Shown here piece by piece: positions 52,930-61,124 of a stretch of 64,000 nucleotides of DNA (position 1 is the first letter of the stretch; each line of letters opens with the position of its first letter). The position numbers and the translations under genes are program-made. A model generated the notes under the pieces. The model was not told the DNA's origin. It saw only the letters and a list, made by a program, of their open reading frames with translations, and did not search any database. The stretch is from Rhizobium sp. BK602 (GTDB lineage Bacteria > Pseudomonadota > Alphaproteobacteria > Rhizobiales > Rhizobiaceae). The stretch lies in assembly GCF_014195095.1 (NCBI RefSeq), contig NZ_JACIBC010000003.1, positions 620,001-684,000 of the forward strand, read 5' to 3'.

Positions 52930-54438
52930 TCATACCGACAGCCGGATCACGTTATAGGAGAGCGGCTTCAGCGTAGCGCGAAGCCGGCCATCCTCGATCT
53001 TGGCGTTGCCCGTGGCGGCGGGAACCACCGTATTGGGCCGGGCCGCGGTGTTGACCGCATTCAAATCCTCATGAACCATCTCATGCTGTTCGAAGACGCG
53101 GGCGCCGGGGAAGCCCTGAAGCTGCGTGTCGAGATCGAGCGCCGCGTCGGGATGCCGGTTCACCGCAAACAGGGTGACCGCATTGGCCGTAGCGTCATGG
53201 ACGGCGGAGACATCGAGATAGGGTACGTCGTCGGCCTCGTCGCTGTCATAGGTCGGGCCATCGACAACAAGCCGAAGAGCGGAACCGCGCCCATATTTCG
53301 ACGCGAAATAAAGCGGATAATAGATGCTCTGCCGCCAGGCAGGGCCACCATTCTCCGTCATGATCGGCGCGATGACGTTCACGAGCTGGGCGATGCAGGC
53401 GATGCGCACGCGGTCGGAGCGGCGGATGAAGGTGTTCAGGATGCCACCGACCTGGAGAACATCCTCGAAATTATAGACGTCTTCGAGGAGATGCGGCGCA
53501 TCCGGCCATTCGTCGCGCGCAAGAATGTCCTTGTCCTGCTGGTTGGAATGATACCAGACGTTCCACTCGTCGAAGGAAATACCGATCGTCTTCTTCGAGC
53601 GCTTCTTCGCCTTGATATAGTCGATCACGCCGCCGATGGTGCCGATATAGCGGTCGAGCTTCTCGGCCTTGGCGAGATAGTTCAGCGTGTTCTTCTCGCG
53701 ATTGGCGAAATACATGTGCAGCGAAATATAATCGGCGCTGTCGTAGCACTGATCGAGAACCTCGGCCTCCCAATCGGGATAGGTCTTCATATCCGAGTTG
53801 GACGAACCGCAGACCACCAGCTCCAGCGACTTGTCGAAGCCGCGCATGGCCTTGGCGGTCTCGTCGGCCAGCCGTCCATACTCATAGGCGGATTTGTGAC
53901 CCACCTGCCACGGACCATCCATCTCGTTGCCGAGGCACCACAGCTTCACGCCATGCGGATCGGCCCAGCCATGCTTGCGACGCAGATCCGACCAATAAGT
54001 GCCACCGGGATGATTGCAATATTCCAGGAAGTTGCGGGCCGCATCCAGCCCGCGCGAACCGAGATTGACGGCGAGCATCGGCTTGGTGTTGGCCTTCTTG
54101 CACCAGTCGACGAACTCGTTGACGCCGATCTGGTTGCTCTCGCGGGTGCGCCAGGCGAGATCGAGACGCACCGGGCGCTCCGAACGGGGCCCCACCCCGT
54201 CTTCCCAATCATAGGCGGATACGAAATTGCCGCCGGGATAGCGGCAATAAGGCGAATTCAGCTCGCGCACCAGCTCGATGACATCCTGGCGAAATCCGTC
54301 CGAATCCGCCGTCGGATGCCCCGGCTCGTAGATGCCCCCGTAAATCGCCCTACCCAGATGCTCCAGAAAGGAGCTGTAGAGCCGGTCGTCGATATCGGCA
54401 ATTCGGAAATCACGATGGATGACCACATTCGCCTTCAC
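52930..54438 (-). CDS. abfA: Alpha-L-arabinofuranosidase, GH51
   Basis: A cytoplasmic glycosidase of 502 residues that removes arabinofuranose from oligosaccharides. The catalytic acid/base is E172 in LGNEMDGPWQ and the nucleophile is E291 in SFDEWNVWY, both standard for GH51. No signal peptide is present, which fits action on imported sugars. The start is GTG at 54438 with a strong GGGAGGAT site; a longer frame to 54483 lacks such a site. It is the first gene of the importer operon and is preceded by a candidate operator at 54638-54658. Confidence 0.93.
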   Translation of the reverse strand: MKANVVIHRDFRIADIDDRLYSSFLEHLGRAIYGGIYEPGHPTADSDGFRQDVIELVRELNSPYCRYPGGNFVSAYDWEDGVGPRSERPVRLDLAWRTRESNQIGVNEFVDWCKKANTKPMLAVNLGSRGLDAARNFLEYCNHPGGTYWSDLRRKHGWADPHGVKLWCLGNEMDGPWQVGHKSAYEYGRLADETAKAMRGFDKSLELVVCGSSNSDMKTYPDWEAEVLDQCYDSADYISLHMYFANREKNTLNYLAKAEKLDRYIGTIGGVIDYIKAKKRSKKTIGISFDEWNVWYHSNQQDKDILARDEWPDAPHLLEDVYNFEDVLQVGGILNTFIRRSDRVRIACIAQLVNVIAPIMTENGGPAWRQSIYYPLYFASKYGRGSALRLVVDGPTYDSDEADDVPYLDVSAVHDATANAVTLFAVNRHPDAALDLDTQLQGFPGARVFEQHEMVHEDLNAVNTAARPNTVVPAATGNAKIEDGRLRATLKPLSYNVIRLSV

Positions 54439-54637
54439 GGCTATCCTCCCGTATGTATCAAATATTTCGTTCTTATACCTCAATCCTGATATAACTCGAC
54501 CGAGCAGTCAACGCCGAATTGGTTGTTTCTTTGCGCAGAAGGCACCACCAATCCACCATAAAACCGCATAAGACAAGAAAATACAAAATGTTATGGAAAA
54601 TTATGCCGCAAGCGAATTTTCGCAGCAGTGTCGTTAT

Positions 54638-54658
54638 ATATCATATTTTCTGATTTAA
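54638..54658. promoter_or_regulatory. Candidate operator upstream of the GH51 gene
   Basis: ATATCA-N7-TGATTTAA (54638-54658), with inverted ATCA/TGAT arms. The same pattern occurs at 55621-55641 upstream of the ArsR-like regulator gene; all 14 defined positions are identical while the seven spacer bases differ mostly. The site is 200 bases before the GH51 start, in the AT-rich promoter stretch 54439-54659. Confidence 0.55.
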
Positions 54659-54659
54659 T

Positions 54660-55586
54660 TTACGACAGATCGATGCGCATGAGGATGTCGCGCCCGTAAT
54701 TGCCGAAGCCGCGGCCGAAAATATTGACGCCGCCGGTATGACGCGCGTCGTCGGCAATGCCGATCCTCAGCCGGATCGAGGAATGCTGACCGATGGCAAG
54801 ATCGTCGATGGTGACATCCGAGGTGGCGACGCCGTCGATGAAGGTGCCCTTCTTCGAGATCCGCCAGGTCTTCAGCTTGCCGTATTGCGAGCCCTCGAGC
54901 TTCCACCAGCTCGGCGTGAAGGCGCCGCGCTTGTCGCCGTAATCGCCAGGCGACGTCCATGTGCCGACGGCAACGCCGTTGACCCAGATGGTGATATCGG
55001 ACGGCCAGTCCGGATTGGTCCCCGGAACCTCCGACGACAACTCCATCGAGAATTCGATGGCATTGACGCTCTTGTTCAGGATCTTGGCATTGTTGGGAAA
55101 TTTATATTCCACATGACCGCGCCCGAACCAGAGGAGACCCGCCTGCATGCGTTGCGGATCAAGGAAATAATCCGGCACATCCAGCAGCCCGATTACCCCT
55201 TCCGTCGAGCAAAGCCCGCAGGGCGCATGGGTCTCGCAGCTCGTATAGAGGCCGATCGGCATCGCCACTTCGATCACGTCTTCATCATGCTTGAAGGCAG
55301 GGTCCTCGAAGCTGAGGAGAATTTCGTCGTAAAGCGCCGTGCAGATCTTCTGGTAGCCCTTGCGTGCCTTCGCCGCCTTGGTCTCGACCAGGCCGGCCTC
55401 TTCCAGAATCATGATCCCGGTCGCGACCGTCGACTGCGGCAGATCGAGCGCCCGCGCGATTTCGTTGACGTTCAACGGGCCGTTGGAGCACAACAGCCTC
55501 AGCATATCCACGCGTGCGGGCACGGAAAGCGCCCGCAACACCGCAGCGTTCTCACCCGCATAGATCGTCAGAAAGCCGCGCTTCAT
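54660..55586 (-). CDS. ArsR-like transcriptional regulator with a long beta-rich C-terminal domain
   Basis: A protein of 308 residues, about three times the size of a normal ArsR. Residues 12-75 form an ArsR/HTH_20 winged helix (SVPARVDMLRLLCSNGPLNV, then IARALDLPQSTVATG). A cysteine group C117, C123 and C126 (CETHAPCGLC) follows. Residues about 165-308 are rich in Trp, Gly and beta-type pattern (ITIWVNGVAVGTWTSPGDYG), like a carbohydrate-binding or lectin sandwich. It lies beside the GH51 operon, so it probably senses an arabinose-type sugar. Confidence 0.8.
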   Translation of the reverse strand: MKRGFLTIYAGENAAVLRALSVPARVDMLRLLCSNGPLNVNEIARALDLPQSTVATGIMILEEAGLVETKAAKARKGYQKICTALYDEILLSFEDPAFKHDEDVIEVAMPIGLYTSCETHAPCGLCSTEGVIGLLDVPDYFLDPQRMQAGLLWFGRGHVEYKFPNNAKILNKSVNAIEFSMELSSEVPGTNPDWPSDITIWVNGVAVGTWTSPGDYGDKRGAFTPSWWKLEGSQYGKLKTWRISKKGTFIDGVATSDVTIDDLAIGQHSSIRLRIGIADDARHTGGVNIFGRGFGNYGRDILMRIDLS

Positions 55587-55620
55587 CGTATCCAGAATGC
55601 CTCATCAATCGCCTTCATTT

Positions 55621-55641
55621 ATATCAACATTCTTGATTTAA
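55621..55641. promoter_or_regulatory. Candidate operator upstream of the ArsR-like gene
   Basis: ATATCA-N7-TGATTTAA, here with a perfect 5-bp inverted repeat ATCAA-N5-TTGAT (55623-55637). It lies about 35 bases before the regulator start and matches the site at 54638-54658. Self-regulation is likely if the protein binds it. Confidence 0.55.
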
Positions 55642-55667
55642 CAAGGCCATCGATGAAGCAATCTGGG

Positions 55668-55970
55668 CTATCCCGCGTCCAAGGCATCCGCCCGCGGTTC
55701 AAAACCGGCTCGTTCCAGCGTTTCCCCAGCCTTGGCCCAGTCTTCCGCGCGCTGCATCAAGGAGACCATTTCCTGCCGCAAGGCATGCGATCTGAGGAGA
55801 TCGGCGGCGTGATCGGGATTGGTCCGTGGATCATAAAACCTGTCTATCTCCTCGCCTGCCACCCGCCTGGCCGCCTCCAGCCGCGCCTTCAGCACCCCCG
55901 CTTCCGCTTTCGCCATGAAATACCGCTTCATCACTTCGATGAGGTCGCGATCGCTGGTATCGAACGCCAT
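55668..55970 (-). CDS. Hypothetical protein, 100 residues
   Basis: A small helical, charged protein with no signal peptide or membrane segment. A stretch of heptad-like helix (residues 10-40, AEAGVLKARLEAARRVAGEE) suggests a coiled coil. No family was recognised. It lies upstream of the ArsR-like gene on the same strand, 81 bases away, beyond the candidate operator. Confidence 0.55.
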   Translation of the reverse strand: MAFDTSDRDLIEVMKRYFMAKAEAGVLKARLEAARRVAGEEIDRFYDPRTNPDHAADLLRSHALRQEMVSLMQRAEDWAKAGETLERAGFEPRADALDAG

Positions 55971-56436
55971 GCATCCTCCGTCTCGTTGTTATCGACGAGC
56001 GGCAATGATCTGATTCGAATGGCAAAATCTGGATCGGAAGCGGAATCGTCCGCAGCGGCTGCGATATGGACGCTGCATTTCCAAGGCCTGACTATATCGC
56101 GTCAGACCGTCGCCATAACGACAAAAAAGCTGAGGGCGCTCGACCCATCACTGGGGAGCGCCCTCGCTGTTACCCTGGACAGCAGACACCGGCACGGCCT
56201 CGAAAGGTCGGCCCGGCAGGCTATCGATACAGGTGATGACGTGCAGATAATACAACAGGAGCCGATTTGCAAGGTTTCATCCGAAAAATTACGGACCAGC
56301 GAACGGGTGCGGACTGCAGTCCTGCCGGCAATATCGTTCAAAATGCATTCTCGCGTTTCATCCATCCCTCGGAGATTATGTTGACGCCACCGCTTGGGCT
56401 GCTACCTTTGCTCTCAATGAGATCATGGAGGCCAAC
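55971..56436. other. Intergenic region with a candidate sRNA
   Basis: This 466-base stretch has no convincing protein gene. It contains a strong minus-strand terminator and a candidate small RNA (56123-56238), listed separately. An 87-residue minus-strand frame (56102-56365) covers the same DNA but has no family feature. Confidence 0.55.
56123..56238 (-). ncRNA. Candidate small RNA with Rho-independent terminator
   Basis: On the minus strand a stem GAGGGCGCTC/GAGCGCCCTC (56156-56165 with 56132-56141), extended by an inner CCCA/TGGG pair with a GTGA loop, is followed by six T residues. Upstream, TTGCAA (56267-56272) and TTATCT (56245-56250) are spaced 16 bases, giving a predicted start near 56238. 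The RNA would be about 116 nt. It is not near any minus-strand gene that would need this terminator: the nearest minus-strand protein gene upstream is beyond 61 kb. Confidence 0.5.
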
Positions 56437-56676
56437 GTGTCCGGCAATTTGCATGTCCGCAACCTCGACGACGAATTGATCGCCAAGCTCAAGCTGCGCG
56501 CAGCTCGTCATGGCCGCTCGGCGGAAGCCGAACACCGGGAAATCCTGCGGCAGGCGCTGGAAACCGAAGTCGAGCCTTCCTTCGACACATTGGCGGCGCA
56601 ACTGCGCCAACTGACCGCAAAACGCAAGCAAACCCCCTCGGAAGTCCTCCTCCGAGAAGAGCGTGACAAACGGTGA
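56437..56676 (+). CDS. FitA/VapB-type ribbon-helix-helix antitoxin
   Basis: A small DNA-binding antitoxin of 79 residues. The N-terminal part has the FitA pattern (LHVRNLDDELIAKLKLRAA, then HGRSAEAEHREILRQALE) of a ribbon-helix-helix. The C-terminal tail should bind and block the toxin. The start is taken as GTG at 56437 because a GGAGG site lies 5 bases before it; the ATG at 56425 is part of that site. It overlaps the toxin gene by 4 bases (GTGA). Confidence 0.85.
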   Translation: MSGNLHVRNLDDELIAKLKLRAARHGRSAEAEHREILRQALETEVEPSFDTLAAQLRQLTAKRKQTPSEVLLREERDKR

Positions 56677-57116
56677 CGGAAACGCTCGTCGTCGACGCAA
56701 GCATCGCCATCAAATGGGTCATTGAGGAGGACGGGACCCCGCTTGCAGTCAGATTACGGCAGAATCATCGTTTTGCCGCCCCGGATCTACTGACGGCGGA
56801 ATGCGCCAACATTCTTTGGAAAAAGACCCAACGAAACGAGCTGACAGCTGCGGAGGCCGCCATGGCGGCAAGGTTGCTGGAGCGAAGCAACATCGAATTA
56901 TTCGGCATGCGTAGCCTGCTTACCAAAGCCACCGAGATGGCGATCAGCCTTGGCCATCCGGCCTATGACTGCCTGTATATCGGCCTTGCCGCTAGCCATA
57001 ATTGGCGCTTCGTGACCGCCGATCAAAGGCTCCTACGCGTCGTCCAGCAAAAGGCTCCAGCAAAAATTGCGAATCTTTGCATCACGCTGGAACAGGCAGC
57101 GAACGCCCCCATCTAA
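56673..57116 (+). CDS. PIN-domain toxin (VapC/FitB type)
   Basis: A predicted RNase toxin of 147 residues. The four PIN acidic residues are all present: D8 (VVDASIAI), E43 (TAECANI), D99 (AYDCLYI) and D117 (TADQRL). The start is GTG, overlapping the antitoxin stop, the usual arrangement of these modules. All active-site residues are intact, so it is probably functional. Confidence 0.9.
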   Translation: MTETLVVDASIAIKWVIEEDGTPLAVRLRQNHRFAAPDLLTAECANILWKKTQRNELTAAEAAMAARLLERSNIELFGMRSLLTKATEMAISLGHPAYDCLYIGLAASHNWRFVTADQRLLRVVQQKAPAKIANLCITLEQAANAPI

Positions 57117-57233
57117 AGAAGGCGGCCATGGGATAGCTCAAATGGTATGCGCCATGTTTGGCTACTCTCGACCGAGTTCCCCTGAAATTCGTATCTCCAG
57201 CGCACGCAACTTCCTGCCGCATGCGCCAGCCCC

Positions 57234-57270
57234 ATAGACAAAATCTATCGAATTTTTCTGATTTATCTAT
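57234..57270 (+). promoter_or_regulatory. Candidate OxyR-binding site upstream of ahpC
   Basis: The site reads ATAG-N7-CTAT-N7-TTCT-N7-CTAT with exact spacing. Three of the four tetramers match the known OxyR pattern ATAG-N7-CTAT-N7-ATAG-N7-CTAT. It ends next to a possible -35 (TTGCTT or similar, 57272-57277) and a TATGTT -10 (57294-57299), and lies 69 bases before the ahpC start. This is where OxyR activates transcription. Confidence 0.7.
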
Positions 57271-57338
57271 TTTGCTTATCGCAATGCACGCACTATGTTG
57301 CACCGCGAAATCCTCCCGTCCAAACATACAAGGGTCCC

Positions 57339-57902
57339 ATGTCCGTTCTCAATACCGCCATCAAGCCGTTCAAAGCCCAAGCCTTCAAGCAGGGCAAGTT
57401 CATCGAGGTCACGGAAGCTGACATCGCCGGCAAATGGGCGGTCTTCTTTTTCTATCCGGCCGATTTCACCTTCGTCTGCCCGACCGAGCTCGGCGATGTC
57501 GCGGATAATTACGCCGAACTGCAGCGCCTCGGCGTCGAGGTCTTCTCGGTTTCGACCGATACCCATTTCACCCACAAGGCCTGGCACGACAGCTCCGAGA
57601 CCATCGGCAAGATCCAGTATGCCATGATCGGCGACCCGACGGGCACGATCACCCGCAACTTCGACGTCATGCGCGAAGCCGAAGGCCTTGCCGATCGCGG
57701 CACCTTCGTCGTCGATCCGGACGGTGTCGTCCAGGCCGTTGAAATCACCGCCGAGGGCATTGGCCGCAATGCCGCCGACCTTCTGCGCCGGATCAAGGCT
57801 GCCCAGTACGTCCGCGCCCATCCCGGCGAAGTTTGCCCGGCAAAGTGGGAAGAAGGCGAAAAGACGCTCGCTCCCTCGCTGCACCTCGTCGGCAAGATCT
57901 GA
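57339..57902 (+). CDS. ahpC: Alkyl hydroperoxide reductase, peroxiredoxin subunit
   Basis: A typical 2-Cys peroxiredoxin of 187 residues, the same length as E. coli AhpC. The peroxidatic C47 is in FTFVCPTEL and the resolving C166 is in GEVCPAKW, with the same numbering as the E. coli protein. It reduces H2O2 and organic peroxides and is recycled by AhpF. It is the first gene of an ahpC-ahpF-oxyR operon, and a hairpin follows it. Confidence 0.97.
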   Translation: MSVLNTAIKPFKAQAFKQGKFIEVTEADIAGKWAVFFFYPADFTFVCPTELGDVADNYAELQRLGVEVFSVSTDTHFTHKAWHDSSETIGKIQYAMIGDPTGTITRNFDVMREAEGLADRGTFVVDPDGVVQAVEITAEGIGRNAADLLRRIKAAQYVRAHPGEVCPAKWEEGEKTLAPSLHLVGKI

Positions 57903-57919
57903 TCACGGCTTCGGCCCCG

Positions 57920-57943
57920 GCCTTCCCCGCAAGAGGGGAAGGC
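57920..57943 (+). other. ahpC-ahpF intercistronic hairpin
   Basis: A perfect 9-bp stem (GCCTTCCCC/GGGGAAGGC, 57920-57928 with 57935-57943) with a 6-base loop, followed by a pyrimidine-rich stretch (TCCTTCTCTTTT). It may partly end transcription, so that AhpC is made in excess over AhpF. Confidence 0.65.
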
Positions 57944-58028
57944 GTCCTTCTCTTTTGCAATTTAGGCAGACGGCATTTGTCCCGGCGGACAGGCCGCGCC
58001 CAATCCCTTTTCGAACGGAGACACGTCG

Positions 58029-59609
58029 ATGCTTGACGATGCACTGAAAAGCCAGCTCAAGGCCTATCTGGAAAAAGTCGTACGGCCGATAGAGATCCGC
58101 GCGAATATCGATGACAGCGCCAAGTCCAGGGAGATGGTGGCGCTCCTCGAAGACATTGCCGCGCTCTCCGAGAAGATTGCCCTCGTGCAGGCGCGCGACG
58201 CCGGCGAGCGAGCCCCCTCCTTCGCGCTGACAAGCCCCGGCCACGATATCAGCCTGCGCTTCGCCGGCATTCCGCTCGGCCACGAGTTCACCTCGCTGGT
58301 GCTCGCGCTGCTGCAGACCGGCGGCCATCCGCCGCGTGTCGAACAGGCCATTCTCGACCAGATCCGCGACCTTGAGGGCGACTTCCGCTTCGAAACCTAT
58401 TTCTCGCTGTCCTGCCAGAATTGCCCCGATGTCGTCCAGGCGCTGAACCTGATGTCCATCCTCAATCCGAAGATCAGCCATGTCGCCATCGATGGTGCCG
58501 TCTTCCCGCAGGAAGTCGCGGACCGGCAGGTCATGTCGGTGCCAACGGTCTATCTGAACGGCGAGGTCTTCGGCCAGGGGCGGATGGAAGTCGAGCAGAT
58601 CATCGCCAAGCTCGACACGGGCGCCGCCAAGCGTGCCGCCGAGAAGCTCAAGAGCCTCAACACGTTCGACGTCCTCGTTGTCGGCGGTGGCCCCGCCGGC
58701 GCGGCAGCGGCGATCTATGCGGCACGCAAGGGCATTCGCACCGGTGTCGTCGCCGAACGCTTCGGCGGTCAGGTGCTCGACACCATGGCGATCGAGAATT
58801 TCATTTCCGTGCCGCACACTGAAGGCCCGGCCTTCGCCACCGCGCTGGAAACGCATGTGAAGGACTACCCCGTCGAGATCATGAACCTGCAGCGGGCCGA
58901 AAAGCTCACGCAGCGGGCCGATCTGTTCGAGGTCGAGCTTGCAAGCGGTGCAACGCTCACATCCCGCACCCTCATTCTCTCCACCGGCGCGCGCTGGCGG
59001 CAGATGGGCGTGCCCGGCGAGGAGCAGTACCGCAACAAGGGCGTCGCCTATTGCCCACATTGCGATGGCCCGCTGTTCAAGGGCAAGAATGTCGCCGTGA
59101 TCGGCGGCGGCAATTCCGGCGTCGAGGCGGCGATCGATCTCGCCGGCATCGTCAGGCATGTCACCCTCATCGAATTCGACAGCACGCTGCGCGCCGACGA
59201 CGTGTTGCAGCGCAAGCTGCGCAGCCTGCCCAATGTCGAGATCATCCTGTCGGCCAAGACGACCGAAGTGCTGGGCGACGGCGGCAAGGTCACCGGCCTT
59301 TCCTACGACGATCGCGGCAAGGGCGAGAAGCATACGCTCGCGCTCGACGGCATCTTCGTGCAGATCGGCCTCCTGCCGAATACGGAATGGCTGAAGGACA
59401 CGATCGCGCTTTCCCCGCGCGGCGAAATCGTCGTCGATCAGCACGGCCAGACCTCGCTGGCTGGTGTCTTTGCCGCAGGCGATTGCACCACCGTCCCCTA
59501 CAAGCAGATCGTCATCGCCCTCGGTGAAGGCGCGAAGGCGTCACTCGCCGCTTTCGATCATCTCATCCGCAGCTCCGCCCCAAAGGAGGAAGAGGCCAAG
59601 GCCGCGTGA
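58029..59609 (+). CDS. ahpF: Alkyl hydroperoxide reductase, flavoprotein subunit
   Basis: The NADH-dependent flavoprotein of 526 residues that re-reduces AhpC. The N-terminal double-thioredoxin part has C129/C132 (SCQNCPD), and the flavoprotein part has the CPHC pair C342/C345. FAD- and NADH-binding motifs are [12 protein letters not shown] near 218 and [12 protein letters not shown] near 357. The length and order match the E. coli enzyme. Confidence 0.97.
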   Translation: MLDDALKSQLKAYLEKVVRPIEIRANIDDSAKSREMVALLEDIAALSEKIALVQARDAGERAPSFALTSPGHDISLRFAGIPLGHEFTSLVLALLQTGGHPPRVEQAILDQIRDLEGDFRFETYFSLSCQNCPDVVQALNLMSILNPKISHVAIDGAVFPQEVADRQVMSVPTVYLNGEVFGQGRMEVEQIIAKLDTGAAKRAAEKLKSLNTFDVLVVGGGPAGAAAAIYAARKGIRTGVVAERFGGQVLDTMAIENFISVPHTEGPAFATALETHVKDYPVEIMNLQRAEKLTQRADLFEVELASGATLTSRTLILSTGARWRQMGVPGEEQYRNKGVAYCPHCDGPLFKGKNVAVIGGGNSGVEAAIDLAGIVRHVTLIEFDSTLRADDVLQRKLRSLPNVEIILSAKTTEVLGDGGKVTGLSYDDRGKGEKHTLALDGIFVQIGLLPNTEWLKDTIALSPRGEIVVDQHGQTSLAGVFAAGDCTTVPYKQIVIALGEGAKASLAAFDHLIRSSAPKEEEAKAA

Positions 59610-59625
59610 GCGGCCAGGGCAGATC

Positions 59626-60525
59626 ATGACCCTGAGGGAACTGGAATATCTCGTCGCGCTCGCCAAATACCGCCATTTCGGCCGCGCGGCGGAGGCTTGC
59701 CTGGTCAGCCAGCCGACCTTGTCGGCGCAGATCAGAAAGCTCGAGATCGAACTCGGCACGCCGCTATTGGAGCGGGACTCGCGCTCCGTCATGCTGACCT
59801 CCTTCGGCAAGGATGCCGCCGAACGGGCCAAGCGAATCCTCGCCGATGTCCAGCAATTGAAGAACGCCGCGCTGCTCAACCAGAACCAGGAACTCGGCAC
59901 ACTGCGTCTCGGTGCCTTTCCGACACTCGGCCCCTATTTCCTGCCGCATGTGGTGCCGCAGGTGCACGAGCGGTTCCCGCAGCTGGAAATCCTGCTGAGC
60001 GAGGAGAAAAGCGGCGTGCTGTTGTCGCGCCTGCGCAGCGGCGAGCTTGACGCCGCGCTTCTCGCACTGCCGGTCGAGAGCGACCAATTGCAGGTGGAAT
60101 TCCTGTTCGAGGAGCCTTTCCTGCTCGCCTTACCGCGCAAACACCCGCTGGCGGACCGGGACAGTCTCGGCATGGAAGACCTCTCGCGTTATGATCTGAT
60201 GCTTCTGGAGGAAGGACATTGCCTGCGCGAGCATGCGCTCGAAATCTGCCGGCTGTCCGGCGCCGGACAGAAATCCTCCTTCCAGGCGACGAGCCTCGAA
60301 ACGCTTCGTCTGATGGTCGGCGCGAATGTCGGCATAACCCTGCTGCCCATGCTGGCGACCATCGGCCCGTTGATGTCGTCGGATCGCATTCGCCTCCAGA
60401 AATTCAGCGACGGCAACCCAAAGCGCCGCATCGGCCTGTGCTGGCGCCGAAGCGCGCCCACCGGCCCGCTCTTGAAGCAATTGGCGGAGATGTTTCGGGC
60501 AACAGCGCGGCAATTGCTGCAGTAG
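59626..60525 (+). CDS. oxyR: LysR-family peroxide regulator
   Basis: A regulator of 299 residues. The LysR helix-turn-helix is at 5-45 (ALAKYRHFGRAAEACLVSQP). The redox cysteines are C199 (EEGHCLREH) and C208 (LEICRLSG), at the same positions as in E. coli OxyR. Oxidation of this pair activates the protein. The gene starts 16 bases after ahpF, so it is co-transcribed with the genes it should activate. Many alphaproteobacteria pair oxyR with katG; the linkage to ahpCF here differs. Confidence 0.93.
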   Translation: MTLRELEYLVALAKYRHFGRAAEACLVSQPTLSAQIRKLEIELGTPLLERDSRSVMLTSFGKDAAERAKRILADVQQLKNAALLNQNQELGTLRLGAFPTLGPYFLPHVVPQVHERFPQLEILLSEEKSGVLLSRLRSGELDAALLALPVESDQLQVEFLFEEPFLLALPRKHPLADRDSLGMEDLSRYDLMLLEEGHCLREHALEICRLSGAGQKSSFQATSLETLRLMVGANVGITLLPMLATIGPLMSSDRIRLQKFSDGNPKRRIGLCWRRSAPTGPLLKQLAEMFRATARQLLQ

Positions 60526-60635
60526 TGATCGCGTAGAGCTGGCAATGCTAATGGCAGCCGCCGCAACCCTGGCGCAACCCCTCCCGATGTGGTTGAATTC
60601 AAAAGCACTCAACGTGTCTTCAAGGGGGAGTATCC

Positions 60636-61079
60636 ATGAAACGTTCCGCGGCAATGCTCGCCATTCTTGCCATGTCTGCGGCAATGGCCGCCGCCTCGAA
60701 TGCATGGGCCGATGAGGCCTGCTACAAGAAGGCGCAAAGCCAGTTCGACCTGACGCAGTGCTCCCTCGACGATCTGAAGAAGAGCGATGACAGTCTGAAC
60801 AAGCTTTACAGGGCTATGCAAAGCCGGCTGAAGGACGATGACGACACCAAGAAGCTGCTGGTCGACGCGCAGAAGAAATGGATCGCCTTTCGCGACGCCG
60901 AATGCACCCTTGCCACGGTCCGATCGGCCGGCGGCAGCATCAATCCCATGAATTTCAACAGTTGCGCCAACGGTCTGACGCAAAGCCGGATCAAGGATTT
61001 TCAGGCCTATTTGAACTGCGGGAAGGCCCCCGGCGGTCAGGATGACGACGACTGCGCCATCCCCGGTCCCGCGAAATAG
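60636..61079 (+). CDS. LprI-like secreted protein (lysozyme-inhibitor type)
   Basis: A protein of 147 residues with a Sec signal peptide (cleavage after NAWA, near 25). The mature part has the DUF1311/LprI pattern: an even number of cysteines in mid-domain (CYKKA, TQCSL, AECTL, NSCANG, LNCGK) and a W-x-x-F-R-D segment (KWIAFRDAEC). Members of the family inhibit lysozyme or bind periplasmic partners. The tail is acidic and Gly/Asp-rich. It lies alone between oxyR and the minus-strand cluster. Confidence 0.85.
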   Translation: MKRSAAMLAILAMSAAMAAASNAWADEACYKKAQSQFDLTQCSLDDLKKSDDSLNKLYRAMQSRLKDDDDTKKLLVDAQKKWIAFRDAECTLATVRSAGGSINPMNFNSCANGLTQSRIKDFQAYLNCGKAPGGQDDDDCAIPGPAK

Positions 61080-61124
61080 GATAAGCCGATCGCGGGAGGC
61101 AAGCGCAGTCGGAACGTCCTCATC

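Noticed and set aside
47959..54489. Two very long plus-strand open frames (941 and 1234 codons) opposite the arabinoside operon
   Set aside because: They are antisense to six genes with clear families and motifs, are rich in His, Arg, Asp and Gln with no domains, and have no ribosome sites. High-GC DNA often gives such shadow frames.
56102..56365. 87-codon minus-strand frame across the candidate sRNA
   Set aside because: It ends inside and beyond the terminator stem and has no family feature; the terminator-like structure is better explained by a non-coding RNA.
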